64,000 nt of DNA from Pseudomonas xantholysinigenes (GCF_014268885.2 NZ_CP077095.1:3813001-3877000), one strand, 5' to 3'; shown: positions 10,528 through 19,391, numbered from the stretch's first letter. The notes: generated by a model not told the origin, from the letters alone. A program made the numbers and translations.

Positions 10528-12237
10528 TCAGAAGAACGCGTCGACGCGGAAATAGATCGGATGCTCACGGCGGGTGATGACGTCGGGGCGTTCCAGCGAG
10601 CGGGCGAAGGTGGCGCTGGCGGCGAAGTACTGGCCACGCACATTGAACTCGAAGGCGTTGCCACTCAGGCGGCCATGGTCCTGGCCATTGCCGTGCTGGC
10701 CCTTGATCACCCCGGCGTCATAGGCGAAGGCCATGCCGTACTCACGCAACCAGGGCTGTAGTGGTGCCCAGGTAACCGGGCGGCGCCAGCGCAACTGGTT
10801 GCGCCAGTAGCCGCCGCTGTCGCCGGTGAGGGTCTGTTCCTTGAAGCCGCGCACCGAGGTCAGCCCGCCGACGCTGATGCGCTGGCCGCTGTAGAGGGCG
10901 TCCTCGCTGCGCTGGCCGGTGGCCAGGCTGTCGAAGCTGAACTGCTCGCCCCACAACTGGAATGGCTGCAGGTAGCTCAGGGTCAGGGTGTACTTGTTGT
11001 AGCGCGCCACCGGCTCGTTGCCGCGCGGATCGCCCGCGCCCTGGGCGTCGAGCGCACCAATGCCCTGCTGCCAGCCGGCGTCAAGGTTGACGAAGGCGTT
11101 GCCGATGCGCCGGCCATGGTTGAAGCCCAACTGGCGCTCGGTGATACGGGTGCTGGAGACATCGATCAGGGTGTCGTCCAGGTAGTTGCGTGCACGCAGG
11201 TGGCTGATGCCCAGGTTCACCGCGGTCTTGCTCAGGCTGTCACGGTGGATCACCCGTTCGGCCTGGAACTGATGCACGGCGTTGTCGCCGTCGAGCTTGA
11301 AGGGGAAGCCACTGGAAGTGTCGCGGGTGCGGTAGTAGTTGCGGTTGTAGCTGTAGTTGAAGGTCCACCAGCCCCACGGCAGGTTGTAGTTCAGGCCCTG
11401 GCTGTCGCTATGACGCCACTGGTCGCTGACCACGTCGCGGCCGGCGCGCAGGCTGAGCTGGTCGGCCAGGCCCAGCGGGCTGTCCCACTCGAAGCCCAGG
11501 TTCATCTGCTGTTCGCCACTGCTGGCATCGCCGTTGTTGTGCCGGCTGGCCGAAACCCGCCAGGGCTTGTCACGCTCGCCCTTGAGCTGCACCCGACTAC
11601 CGCCGACGGCCTGGCCCGGCACCAGTTCCACCTCGGCCCGGCGCGAGGGCAAGCGACCCAGCTGGTCGACCATCTGCTCCATCTGGCGCAGGTCGAGCAC
11701 CTCGCCCACCGCGCCGGGGAAGGTCATGGCCAGCTCCCACGGGCTGGCCAGGTTCGAGCTGTCCAGGCCCTCGAGACGCCCTTCGACGACGATGATCTGC
11801 AGCACACCGCTGCCCAAGTCCTGCTGCGGCAGGTAGGCGCGGGTGGTCAGGTAGCCACGGTCGAGGTAGTGGTCGGTAATCCGCTTGAGCAACCCATTGA
11901 ACCGGGCAATCGGCAGGCACTGGCCTTCATGATCCGCCAGCAGGGCATGACGTTGCCCCTCGCTGAGCAGCGTCGCACCCTGCAGGTCGATGCGCTCGAT
12001 CTGGAAGCAGCGGCTGTCTTCACTGGGCTGCGTCGGCGCCTGCGGGGCCTGTTTGCCAGGCAACTGTTGCAGCTCCTCGAGGCGCCTGCGCTGCTCCTGC
12101 AGCAAGTTTTCCTGGCGGTCACGAATCAAATCCCGATCACCGGGGGACTGGAATGGCGCGGCGCTGGCAAACAACGGCAACAGCGCCAGGCCTGTGGCCA
12201 TGGCGCGAAAAGAACGGGACATGCGGGGATGATCCAT
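10528..12237 (-). CDS. cdiB: Two-partner secretion outer-membrane transporter (TpsB/CdiB)
   Basis: This 569-residue protein has a signal peptide ending ASAAP and a coiled-coil-like N-terminal helix (about 37-60). A POTRA domain follows (CFQIERIDLQGATLL), then a C-terminal 16-strand-type barrel ending in aromatic FRVDAFF. The conserved VRGF motif of the family occurs in SVGGLTSVRGFKEQ. In this family the POTRA domains bind the TPS domain of the exoprotein and the barrel exports it. The gene is directly upstream of cdiA with an 88-bp gap on the same strand, the usual cdiB-cdiA order. The start is the ATG at 12237; a GTG one codon earlier and an ATG at 12222 are alternatives, and none has a strong ribosome-binding site. 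Confidence 0.93.
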   Translation of the reverse strand: MDHPRMSRSFRAMATGLALLPLFASAAPFQSPGDRDLIRDRQENLLQEQRRRLEELQQLPGKQAPQAPTQPSEDSRCFQIERIDLQGATLLSEGQRHALLADHEGQCLPIARFNGLLKRITDHYLDRGYLTTRAYLPQQDLGSGVLQIIVVEGRLEGLDSSNLASPWELAMTFPGAVGEVLDLRQMEQMVDQLGRLPSRRAEVELVPGQAVGGSRVQLKGERDKPWRVSASRHNNGDASSGEQQMNLGFEWDSPLGLADQLSLRAGRDVVSDQWRHSDSQGLNYNLPWGWWTFNYSYNRNYYRTRDTSSGFPFKLDGDNAVHQFQAERVIHRDSLSKTAVNLGISHLRARNYLDDTLIDVSSTRITERQLGFNHGRRIGNAFVNLDAGWQQGIGALDAQGAGDPRGNEPVARYNKYTLTLSYLQPFQLWGEQFSFDSLATGQRSEDALYSGQRISVGGLTSVRGFKEQTLTGDSGGYWRNQLRWRRPVTWAPLQPWLREYGMAFAYDAGVIKGQHGNGQDHGRLSGNAFEFNVRGQYFAASATFARSLERPDVITRREHPIYFRVDAFF

Positions 12238-12351
12238 CACTTGAGAACGGGTCGCATCACTGCGAAAAAGCGCGCAGGGTACTAGAGGGTCAGCGCGCCA
12301 TCAACTGGCCATCTCCTACAAAAGTTGTCGGACGGTTCGCCAGCCCAGAGC

Positions 12352-13248
12352 TCAAGCCTGCTGCGCGCTCCGTGCCCTACGGAACCACCACCCCTGCTGC
12401 ATCCCCGCCGCCGCCAGCAGGATCAACCCCACCCCCAGCCATTGCAACGGCGCCAGACGGTGGCCGAAGGCGAACCAGTCGACCAGGATCGCCGCGATCG
12501 GGTAGATGAACGACAAAGCCCCGGTCAACGCGGTGGGCAGGCGCTGGATGGCGCTGTACAACAGCACATACATCACGCCGGTATGAACCATGCCCAGGGT
12601 CAGCAGGCTACCCAGCGCCGGCCACTCGCCCGGCAGGCCGCCCAGTTTGACCCAGGGCGCCAGCAGCAGCACACCGGTGCCGACCTGCACCAGCGCGATC
12701 AGGTGCGGCGGGGTGCCGGTGAGGCGCTTGATGATCAACGCCGCCAGCGCATACAGAAACGCCGCGCCCAACGCCAGGGCGATCCCCAGCAGGTAGTCGT
12801 CGCCGCTGGCCTGGCCGTTGCCATGGGCGCCGACGATGGCCAGCATGCCGATGAAGGCCAGGCCCAACCAAGTGAGCTTGGCCAGGGTGAGCTTTTCGCC
12901 GAGGAACAACGCCGCCAGCCCCACCAGCATGAATGGCTGGACGTTGTACACCGCCGTGCCGATGGCGATCGACGCCCGCGAATAGGAAGCGAACAGCAAC
13001 ACCCAGTTACCGACGATGGCCACGCCGCTGGCCACGGCCAGCAGGAAGGTGCCACGGGTCAGCACGCCAGGTTTGAGAAAGCCCATGGCCGCGCAGATCA
13101 CCAGCAAGGTCGCGGCGCCGAACACACAGCGCCAGAACACTACGTCCAGCACTGGCTGCCCGGAGACCAGCACGAACCAGCCGATGGTGCCGGAGATCAG
13201 CATGGCGGCAATCATTTCCAGCGACCCGCGACGCAACCCATTGTCCAT
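12352..13248 (-). CDS. EamA-family (DMT superfamily) inner-membrane transporter
   Basis: This 298-residue protein has about ten hydrophobic segments and two EamA-type halves, the usual size and layout of DMT exporters. The first half includes GTIGWFVLVSGQPVLDVVFW and the second ends in a run of hydrophobic residues before basic RRARSAQQA. The ATG at 13248 was chosen over an upstream in-frame start because AGGAGG lies eight bases before it. It is divergent from an Lrp/AsnC regulator about 130 bp away, an arrangement typical of amino-acid exporters controlled by such regulators. The substrate is not evident; an amino acid or other small metabolite is an inference from the neighbour. Confidence 0.88.
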   Translation of the reverse strand: MDNGLRRGSLEMIAAMLISGTIGWFVLVSGQPVLDVVFWRCVFGAATLLVICAAMGFLKPGVLTRGTFLLAVASGVAIVGNWVLLFASYSRASIAIGTAVYNVQPFMLVGLAALFLGEKLTLAKLTWLGLAFIGMLAIVGAHGNGQASGDDYLLGIALALGAAFLYALAALIIKRLTGTPPHLIALVQVGTGVLLLAPWVKLGGLPGEWPALGSLLTLGMVHTGVMYVLLYSAIQRLPTALTGALSFIYPIAAILVDWFAFGHRLAPLQWLGVGLILLAAAGMQQGWWFRRARSAQQA

Positions 13249-13381
13249 CTCACACCTCCTTTCGACGATGGCCACAGTATGCGCAGGCAGGCCTACGACC
13301 TTCCAGCGGATTACCAAGGCAAAACGGGATCATGGCCTTTACTATCAAGGCAAATCCCGTCAATTGCCTAACGAGGTAGCC

Positions 13382-13819
13382 ATGACCGACGCCATCGACC
13401 AGTTGCTGATCAACGCCCTGATGGAGGATTCGCGCCGCTCGCTCAAGGCCCTGGCCCAAATCAGTGGCCTGTCCGCGCCGAGTGTCAGTGAACGCCTGCG
13501 GCGCCTGGAGGAGCGCGGTGTGCTGCGTGGCTATACGGTCGATGTCGACCCGCGCTGCTTTGGCTACCAGTTGCAGGCCATCGTGCGCATCCGCCCATTG
13601 CCTGGGCAGTTGCAGGAGGTGGAACGGCAGATCGTCGCCATTCCCGAGTTCACCGAATGCGACAAGGTCACTGGCGAGGACTGTTTCATCGCGCGCTTGC
13701 ATGTGCGCTCGATGGAGCAGCTCGATACCTTGCTCGACCGGCTCAATGTGCTGGCCGAAACCAACACCGCGATCGTCAAGAAGACCCCGGTGCAGCGGCG
13801 CTTGCCGCCGATGGCCTGA
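13382..13819 (+). CDS. Lrp/AsnC-family transcriptional regulator
   Basis: This 145-residue protein has an N-terminal helix-turn-helix (DQLLINALMEDSRRSLKALA, then SGLSAPSVSERLRRLEERG), followed by the RAM effector-binding domain (about 65-140). Length and layout match the Lrp/AsnC family, which bind DNA as octamers or dimers and sense amino acids. The ATG at 13382 follows GAGG at good spacing, and a longer frame upstream is only read-through across the divergent gene. It probably controls the adjacent EamA transporter from the shared 133-bp promoter region. The ligand cannot be told from the sequence. Confidence 0.92.
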   Translation: MTDAIDQLLINALMEDSRRSLKALAQISGLSAPSVSERLRRLEERGVLRGYTVDVDPRCFGYQLQAIVRIRPLPGQLQEVERQIVAIPEFTECDKVTGEDCFIARLHVRSMEQLDTLLDRLNVLAETNTAIVKKTPVQRRLPPMA

Positions 13820-14338
13820 GCCCGAGCGAGCCCGCTCCCACAGGAGTCGCGTCAACGCGAGAAGGCTCAGCAAGGCAGTTGCGCTCACAACCATGCATTG
13901 CCCAAAAATCTGTATACATAAATGTCACTTTAAGTGCCATTTTTGTGTGCATTTTTTAGCAGTAACGCCCCATTTGGTTACACACTACCTGCAACTAAAT
14001 CTGACCAAACGATCAACTAAAATCATCAGAACAAAATATAACCTGTTCATTTGGTCAACTTATAGTTAATTGATTTCATCCACTTAGCTTTCAACAAGAT
14101 AGATTCAAAATAATGGCGCCGTGAAAGTTGGTTTCAGCCTGGCACGGAACTGGCTTTTGTGTGTTGGTGTTTTGTATACAACTCAGTCAAAACATAAATA
14201 CACAAGAACCCGCAGCGTCGCCCTCAGCGTCGACCGTTGCGCCCAGAACCCAGTGATGCCAACGCCTGCACCGACGAGATGGCGAGCCCGTGCGCCAGCG
14301 CCCGCTCATCGCAGTCACGCGCATCAGGAGCCGCCGGA
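13820..14338 (+). promoter_or_regulatory. 519-bp gene-free region upstream of the NCS1 permease with candidate operators
   Basis: Just after the Lrp gene is half a REP palindrome (CCCGCTCCCACAGG, about 13829). From about 13895 to 14215 the DNA is strikingly AT-rich compared with both flanks. It carries the palindrome TGTATACA (13911-13918) and the longer TTGTATACAA (14172-14181), which resemble HutC-type GntR operators. An inverted pair, TGACCAAA (14002-14009) and TTTGGTCA (14050-14057), lies between them. No gene was recognised. The region probably holds the permease promoter and regulator sites, but no regulator gene for it is in the window. Confidence 0.4.
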
Positions 14339-15874
14339 ATGAGTAGCAGCCTCCCCCTTGCCCCTGAACTTTCCGTTGCCAGCACCCACCCCACCAGCAC
14401 CACCCTCGAAGGCCTCCCGGCAGGTCTCGAGTTGAGCCCGCGCCTGCACAACCGCGACCTGGCGCCAACCAAGCTCGCCGGACGGCGCTGGGGCGGCTAC
14501 AGCATCTTCGCGTTGTGGACCAACGATGTGCACAACATCGCCAACTACTCCTTTGCCATGGGTTTGTTCGCCCTCGGCCTGGGCGGTTGGCAGATCCTGC
14601 TGTCGCTGGCGATCGGCGCGGCACTGGTGTATTTCTTCATGAACCTGTCCGGCTACATGGGGCAGAAGACCGGGGTGCCCTTCCCGGTCATCAGCCGCAT
14701 CGCCTTCGGCATCCATGGCGCGCAGATCCCAGCGCTGATCCGCGCGGTGATCGCCATTGCCTGGTTCGGCATCCAGACCTACCTGGCCTCGGTGGTGCTG
14801 CGGGTGCTGTTGACCGCCGTATGGCCGCAGGTGGCCAGCTATGACCACGACAGCATCCTCGGCCTGTCGAGCCTGGGCTGGGTCTGCTTCGTGGCGATCT
14901 GGCTGGTGCAACTGGTGATCCTCGCCTATGGCATGGAGATGGTGCGCCGCTACGAGGCCTTCGCCGGCCCCGTCATCCTGCTCACCGTGGCGAGCCTGGC
15001 GGTGTTCATGTACTTCAAGGCCGATGCGCGCATCGCCTGGTCGGTGGCCGAGCCCCTGAGCGGCTACGAGATGTGGCGCAACATCTTCGCCGGCGGCGCC
15101 CTGTGGCTGGCGATCTACGGCACCCTGGTATTGAACTTCTGCGACTTCGCCCGCAGCGCGCCTTGCCGCAAGACCATCCGCATCGGCAACTTCTGGGGCC
15201 TGCCAGTGAACATCCTGGTGTTCGCCGCCATCACCGTGGTGCTGTGCGGCGCGCAGTTCCAGATCAACGGCCAGATCATCGACAGCCCGACCCAGATCGT
15301 CGCCAGCATCCCCAATACGGCCTTCCTGGTGCTTGGCTGCCTGGCCTTCCTGATCGTCACCGTGGCGGTGAACATCATGGCCAACTTCGTCGCCCCGGCC
15401 TTCGTCCTCAGCAACCTGGCGCCACGCCACCTGAACTTCCGCCGCGCCGGGCTGATCAGCGCCACCCTGGCGGTGGTGATCTTGCCGTGGAACCTCTACA
15501 ACAGCCCCTTGGTGATCGTGTACTTCCTCTCCGGCCTGGGCGCCCTGCTCGGCCCCCTGTACGGCGTGATCATGGCCGACTACTGGCTGCTGCGTAAGGG
15601 CCGCATCAACGTCCCTGAGTTGTACAGCGAGCACCCCGCCGGCGCCTACCACTACAGCCGCGGCATCAACCTGCGTGCGGTGGCGGCCTTCATCCCCGCC
15701 GCGCTGCTGGCCATCGTCCTGGCCCTGGTGCCCAACTTCCACAGCGTCGCGCCGTTCTCCTGGCTGATCGGTGCCGGCATCGCCGCCACCGTGTACCTGC
15801 TGGTCGCGCCGCGCCACCGCCACTACCACGACGTCAGCGGCGAATGCATCGCCGTCGACCACAGCAGCCATTGA
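14339..15874 (+). CDS. NCS1-family nucleobase/hydantoin:cation symporter
   Basis: This 511-residue protein has twelve hydrophobic segments and the NCS1 N-terminal signature: a soluble leader, then LAGRRWGGYSIFALWTNDVH leading into helix 1. Members import purines, pyrimidines, allantoin or hydantoins with Na+ or H+ and include Mhp1, the hydantoin transporter. The ATG at 14339 is preceded by AGGAG at nine bases; an earlier in-frame start at 14237 lacks this. A hydantoin-racemase-like gene follows 17 bp downstream and is surely co-transcribed, so a hydantoin or related cyclic ureide is the most likely substrate. That substrate is inferred from the partner gene. Confidence 0.9.
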   Translation: MSSSLPLAPELSVASTHPTSTTLEGLPAGLELSPRLHNRDLAPTKLAGRRWGGYSIFALWTNDVHNIANYSFAMGLFALGLGGWQILLSLAIGAALVYFFMNLSGYMGQKTGVPFPVISRIAFGIHGAQIPALIRAVIAIAWFGIQTYLASVVLRVLLTAVWPQVASYDHDSILGLSSLGWVCFVAIWLVQLVILAYGMEMVRRYEAFAGPVILLTVASLAVFMYFKADARIAWSVAEPLSGYEMWRNIFAGGALWLAIYGTLVLNFCDFARSAPCRKTIRIGNFWGLPVNILVFAAITVVLCGAQFQINGQIIDSPTQIVASIPNTAFLVLGCLAFLIVTVAVNIMANFVAPAFVLSNLAPRHLNFRRAGLISATLAVVILPWNLYNSPLVIVYFLSGLGALLGPLYGVIMADYWLLRKGRINVPELYSEHPAGAYHYSRGINLRAVAAFIPAALLAIVLALVPNFHSVAPFSWLIGAGIAATVYLLVAPRHRHYHDVSGECIAVDHSSH

Positions 15875-15891
15875 TTGCAGGGAGATCCGCC

Positions 15892-16620
15892 ATGCGTATC
15901 CTGATCGCCAACGTCAATACCACCACCGCCATCACCGAGGCCATCGCCGAGCAAGCCCGCAGCGTGGCCGCCCCAGGCACCGAGATCGTCGGCCTGACGC
16001 CCTGGTTCGGTGCCGAATCGGTGGAAGGCAATTTCGAGAGCTACCTGGCCGCCATTGCCGTGATGGACCGGGTGCTGGCCTACGACCAACCCTATGACGC
16101 AGTCATCCAGGCCGGCTATGGCGAGCATGGCCGGGAAGGTCTGCAGGAACTGCTGGACGTGCCGGTGGTGGACATCACTGACGCCGCCGCCAGCACCGCG
16201 ATGTACCTGGGCCACGCCTATTCGGTGGTGACCACCCTGGACCGCACGGTGCCGCTGATCGAGGACCGCCTGAAACTCTCCGGCCTGTACGACCGCTGCG
16301 CTTCGGTACGCGCCAGCGGCCTGGCGGTGCTGGAGCTCGAAGCAGACCCGCAGCGTGCGGTGCAGGCCATCGTCGAGCAGGCCGAGCGCGCCGTGCGCGA
16401 AGACAAGGCCGAGGTGATCTGCCTGGGCTGCGGCGGCATGGCCGGGCTCGACGAGCAGATCCGCCGCCGTACCGGGGTGCCGGTGGTGGATGGGGTCAGC
16501 GCGGCGGTCACCATCGCCGAGTCTCTGGTACGCCTGGGCCTGAGCACCTCCAAGGTGCGCACCTATGCCACGCCACGGACCAAGCAGGTGCTGGGCTGGC
16601 CGATGCGTTTCGGCCGCTGA
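15892..16620 (+). CDS. Asp/Glu/hydantoin racemase-family protein lacking the first catalytic Cys
   Basis: The 242 residues match the hydantoin/aspartate racemase fold: N-terminal ILIANVNT, the second-half motif CLGCGGM with Cys180, and PVVDGVSAAV. Classical hydantoin racemases use two cysteines, one in each half. Here the position expected for the first is Gly75 (VIQAGYGEHG), so a simple two-base racemisation is doubtful. A different isomerase or a lyase-like role is possible. GGAGA precedes the ATG. The gene lies 17 bp behind the NCS1 permease in one operon, which points to use of an imported hydantoin-like compound. The family is sure; the exact reaction is not. Confidence 0.82.
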   Translation: MRILIANVNTTTAITEAIAEQARSVAAPGTEIVGLTPWFGAESVEGNFESYLAAIAVMDRVLAYDQPYDAVIQAGYGEHGREGLQELLDVPVVDITDAAASTAMYLGHAYSVVTTLDRTVPLIEDRLKLSGLYDRCASVRASGLAVLELEADPQRAVQAIVEQAERAVREDKAEVICLGCGGMAGLDEQIRRRTGVPVVDGVSAAVTIAESLVRLGLSTSKVRTYATPRTKQVLGWPMRFGR

Positions 16621-16683
16621 GCCTTTTGCCGTGGTTCCTGTGGGAGCATCTGTCTTGCTCAACTGCTAAAGCTAGCGCAGCCC

Positions 16684-17150
16684 CTGTGGGAGCGGCTTCA
16701 GCCGCGACCACCGGCGCAGCCGGTGCCAGGCACCGCGCCGCTTGCTTCGCGGCGGTGCGGCGGTCCGACAAGCCCGCTCCCACAGGTATGGTGCATGCCC
16801 TGAGGTCAGCGCGGTCCCTGTGGGAGCGGCTTTAGCCGCGAACACCGGCGCAGCCGGTGCCAAACACCGCGTCGCCTGCTTCGCGGGTAAACCCGCTCCC
16901 ACAGGCGTAGCGCATGGCTTGAGGTCAGCGCGGTCGCTGTGGGAGCGGCTTCAGCCGCGAACACCGGCGCAGCCGGTGCCAAACACCGCGTCGCCTGCTT
17001 CGCGGGTAAACCCGCTCCCACAGGCGTAGCGCATGGCTTGAGGTCAGAGCGGCCCCTGTGGGAGCGGCTTCAGCCGCGAACACCGGCACAGCCGGTGCCA
17101 GGCACTGCGCCGCCTGGCTCACCAGCAAGGCTGGCGTCTACAGGAGCAAC
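16684..17150. repeat. Tandem array of four REP-containing units (period 134, 119, 119 bp)
   Basis: Units beginning CTGTGGGAGCGGCTT start at 16684, 16818, 16937 and 17056. Each holds the palindromic arm TTCAGCCGCGAACACCGGCG, a second stem GGCGCAGCCGGTGCC, and the opposite arm CCCGCTCCCACAGG, then a spacer ending GAGGTCAGCGCGGTC. Copies 2 and 3 are almost identical, copy 1 has a diverged middle, and copy 4 decays into the end of the next gene. This is a P. putida-type REP cluster between two convergent genes. It fills the whole 517-bp gap and no gene was seen in it. Confidence 0.85.
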
Positions 17151-18367
17151 GCGTGGCTTGAAGTCTGTGAGGCTGGCCGCAACATCTTCGCCAACCGCTC
17201 ACCGCTGCCGCACGCCAGGGTGAATCCCAGCGCGCCATGCCCGAGGTTCAGCCACAGGTTGCGGTAGTGGGTGGCCCCGATGATCGGCACACCGCTCGGC
17301 GTCGCCGGGCGCATTCCCGCCCATTCCACCGCCTGTTGGTAGTCGGCAGCCTGGGGCAGCGTTTCCCAGGCCAGCCGGCGCATGCTCCTGAGCCTGCCGA
17401 CATCGACCGACTCGTCATAGCCGACGATGTCGACCATCGCCGCCACCCGCAGTTGGTCATCCAGCCTGGCGTAGACGATCTTGCGCTCGTAATCGGTGAG
17501 GCTTACCTCCGGTGCTTCGTGGGTGGCGCCAATTGGCGCGGTGAGGCTATAGCCCTTGAGCGGATAGACGGGCAGCTTGAGCCCCGGCAAGGCCAGGGCG
17601 GCACTGCGGTGCCCGGCACACAGCACCAAGCGTTGCACCGCTACGTGCTGCTGCCCGAGTTGCAGCTCGACCACGCGTTGACCCTGCGCGACCAGCCGCG
17701 TCACGGGCTGGCCCAACAGCATCCGGCAACGCCCCGAGGCCTGCAGGCGCTCGGCCAGGCGCAGGCAGAAACGGTGGCAGTCAGCGACCTCCTCGGCGGC
17801 GGTGAACACCCCGCCGACAAAGGGCGTCTCAGCCAGCGCCGGGTCAAGCCCGCGCAACGCCATGGCATCCAGTATTTGTTGTGTATCGGGGTCGAGCAGC
17901 TGTGCGCGAGCCTGAGCAAAGGCGCGCTGGGTGCGAAAGGCCACAAGCTTGCCATTGCGCCGCCAGGCGAACCCGTCGAGGCCATCTTCCTCGCGCCAGC
18001 GCTGCAACGCCGTTTGGCTGTGCAGGGCAAGGTTCAGCAGTTGCGCGGCGTTACGCCGATTGACCGAGCGCCGACAAGCCAACAGGAAGGCTGCCAGCCA
18101 GCGCCACTGCACCGGGTCCAGGCGCAGGCGCAAGCGCAGTGGCGAATCGCCCCGCAGCAGCCAGCCAAGCGCCTGCCAGGGCACCCCGGCATCGGCCAGC
18201 GGCGCGACATAGCGATAGGACAGCTGCCCGCCATTGGCGAAGCTGGTGGCACTGGCCAGGCGGTCGCGGGCCTCGACCAGCTCGACCTGCCAACCGTCGC
18301 GCACCAGTGCGTAGGCGGTGGCCAGGCCAACCACGCCGCCACCGATTACCGTCACCTGCTGGTTCAT
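17138..18367 (-). CDS. DadA-like FAD-dependent D-amino-acid dehydrogenase/oxidoreductase
   Basis: This 409-residue DAO-family protein begins with a dinucleotide-binding site (VIGGGVVGLATAYAL, glycines 9, 10, 11, 14) and an acidic end to beta-2 (ELVEARD). The C-terminal FAD-contacting segment is GMRPATPSGVPIIG and then NLWLNLGHGALGFTLACGSG. It fits the DadA small-subunit type, which oxidises D-amino acids to keto acids and passes electrons to the respiratory chain. It converges on the hydantoin operon, which could supply D-amino acids, but no link is shown. The last residues (about QTSSHALLL) and the stop codon come from the decayed end of the REP array, so the C-terminus has been rewritten by the repeat. 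Confidence 0.86.
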   Translation of the reverse strand: MNQQVTVIGGGVVGLATAYALVRDGWQVELVEARDRLASATSFANGGQLSYRYVAPLADAGVPWQALGWLLRGDSPLRLRLRLDPVQWRWLAAFLLACRRSVNRRNAAQLLNLALHSQTALQRWREEDGLDGFAWRRNGKLVAFRTQRAFAQARAQLLDPDTQQILDAMALRGLDPALAETPFVGGVFTAAEEVADCHRFCLRLAERLQASGRCRMLLGQPVTRLVAQGQRVVELQLGQQHVAVQRLVLCAGHRSAALALPGLKLPVYPLKGYSLTAPIGATHEAPEVSLTDYERKIVYARLDDQLRVAAMVDIVGYDESVDVGRLRSMRRLAWETLPQAADYQQAVEWAGMRPATPSGVPIIGATHYRNLWLNLGHGALGFTLACGSGERLAKMLRPASQTSSHALLL

Positions 18368-18429
18368 TCATGCCTTCCTGTGCAGTGCCTCAGCAGCGAC
18401 AGTACCAGCAACCGGTGGAACACGACATT

Positions 18430-18453
18430 GCCCTGCGGCCGAAGCCGCAGGGC
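18430..18453. terminator. Perfect 10-bp stem hairpin between two minus-strand genes
   Basis: GCCCTGCGGC pairs perfectly with GCCGCAGGGC across a CGAA loop. It sits downstream of the FKBP gene and upstream of the DadA-like gene, so it probably ends the FKBP transcript. There is no clear T-run on either side, so it may be an attenuating or stabilising stem instead. Confidence 0.5.
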
Positions 18454-18563
18454 ATCCCTGTCGTGGTCGCCATCCGTGGCGGAGTCTTCCGTGACCATGC
18501 GTGCCGTTCCATGGACGAGTTCCACCTTAGCGCGCTTGTATTGCCGAATTGTTGCGCGGCAGG

Positions 18564-18902
18564 TCAGTCGTCGCGGGTCAGCACTTCCAGCAGTTCGATC
18601 TCGAAGGTCAGGTCGGAGTTCGGCGGGATCGCGCCCACGCTGCGCTCGCCATAGCCCAGGTGCGCCGGTACCTGCAGCTGGCGCTTGCCGCCGACGCGCA
18701 TGCCCATCAGCCCCTGGTCCCAGCCCTTGATCACCCGGCCGGTGCCGATCACGCACTGGAACGGCTTGCCGCGTGCCCAGGACGAGTCGAACTCGCTGCC
18801 GTCGGCGAGGGTACCGCGGTACTGGGTGGTGATCAGCGCGCCCTTGACCACGGCCTTGCCGTCGCCTTCCTGGAGATCGATGACTTGCAGTTCGCTGCTC
18901 AT
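18564..18902 (-). CDS. FKBP-type peptidyl-prolyl cis-trans isomerase
   Basis: This 112-residue protein is a single FKBP domain: QYRGTLADGSEFDSSW, VIKGWDQGLMGMRVGGKRQL, then AHLGYGERSVGAIPPNSDL and the C-terminal strand LTFEIELLEV. All hallmark segments of the family are present. There is no signal peptide, so it acts in the cytoplasm on prolyl bonds of folding proteins. The ATG at 18902 was chosen because GAGGAA lies seven bases ahead; an in-frame ATG nine codons earlier has none. It is flanked by unrelated genes and is probably monocistronic. Confidence 0.93.
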   Translation of the reverse strand: MSSELQVIDLQEGDGKAVVKGALITTQYRGTLADGSEFDSSWARGKPFQCVIGTGRVIKGWDQGLMGMRVGGKRQLQVPAHLGYGERSVGAIPPNSDLTFEIELLEVLTRDD

Positions 18903-18977
18903 GGCAGGTTCCTCGAAGCGGTTTTTCAAAGGCCGCCGTTTTCTCAGGATTGTTGCGTTTTGGCAAGGCGCGGAGGA

Positions 18978-19391
18978 TCAGGACGGGGCGAATTGATCGA
19001 ACACTTGCTGGCCGGTGAGGTTCTTGGTTTCGTTGCTGAAGCAGTACCAGGTGGGTTTTTCGTCGATGAAGATCTGTTCGGTGAAGGTCCAGGTTTGCTC
19101 ACTGTCGATTACGCCGACCGGCACGACGTAAAGGCCGCTCTCTTTCAGGCGGTAGAACAGGTGCGTGCCGCACTGGCCGCAGAAGCCGCGCTCGGCCCAG
19201 GGGGATGAGTCGTAGATGCTGGGCGCGGGGCCTTTGATCACTGGGGGTTGGCTGCATTGCACCGCCAATAGCGGGCCGCCGGTCCATTTGCGGCACATGC
19301 TGCAGTGGCAAGCGCTGACGTGGGTGTTTTCCAGGGTGAGGTTCAAGTGGGTGGCCTTGCACAGGCAGGTGCCTTGTTTTTCCAGGGGCAT
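18978..19391 (-). CDS. GFA-family (glutathione-dependent formaldehyde-activating-like) zinc protein
   Basis: The 137 residues carry the GFA cysteine set: C9-x-C11, C28-x-C30-x-x-C33 (ACHCSMCRKWTG) and C71-x-x-C74 (CGQCGTHLFYR). In this fold they bind structural and catalytic zinc. Most members are of unknown function and only some relate to glutathione or formaldehyde. The ATG at 19391 follows AAGGAG. The first codons and upstream region of this gene recur in degenerate form at 24454-24535, beyond the bacteriocin island, which makes this gene the left-hand landmark of that island. Confidence 0.9.
   Translation of the reverse strand: MPLEKQGTCLCKATHLNLTLENTHVSACHCSMCRKWTGGPLLAVQCSQPPVIKGPAPSIYDSSPWAERGFCGQCGTHLFYRLKESGLYVVPVGVIDSEQTWTFTEQIFIDEKPTWYCFSNETKNLTGQQVFDQFAPS

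Noticed and set aside
14324..15871. Minus-strand open frame of 515 codons opposite the NCS1 permease
   Set aside because: A His/Gln/Asp-rich product without domains, opposite a clear membrane transporter with a good ribosome-binding site. It is a GC-rich shadow.
16508..17223. Several 60-95-codon frames in the REP array
   Set aside because: They translate the 119-bp repeats on both strands (for example repeated ANTGAAGAKHR) and have no start signals.
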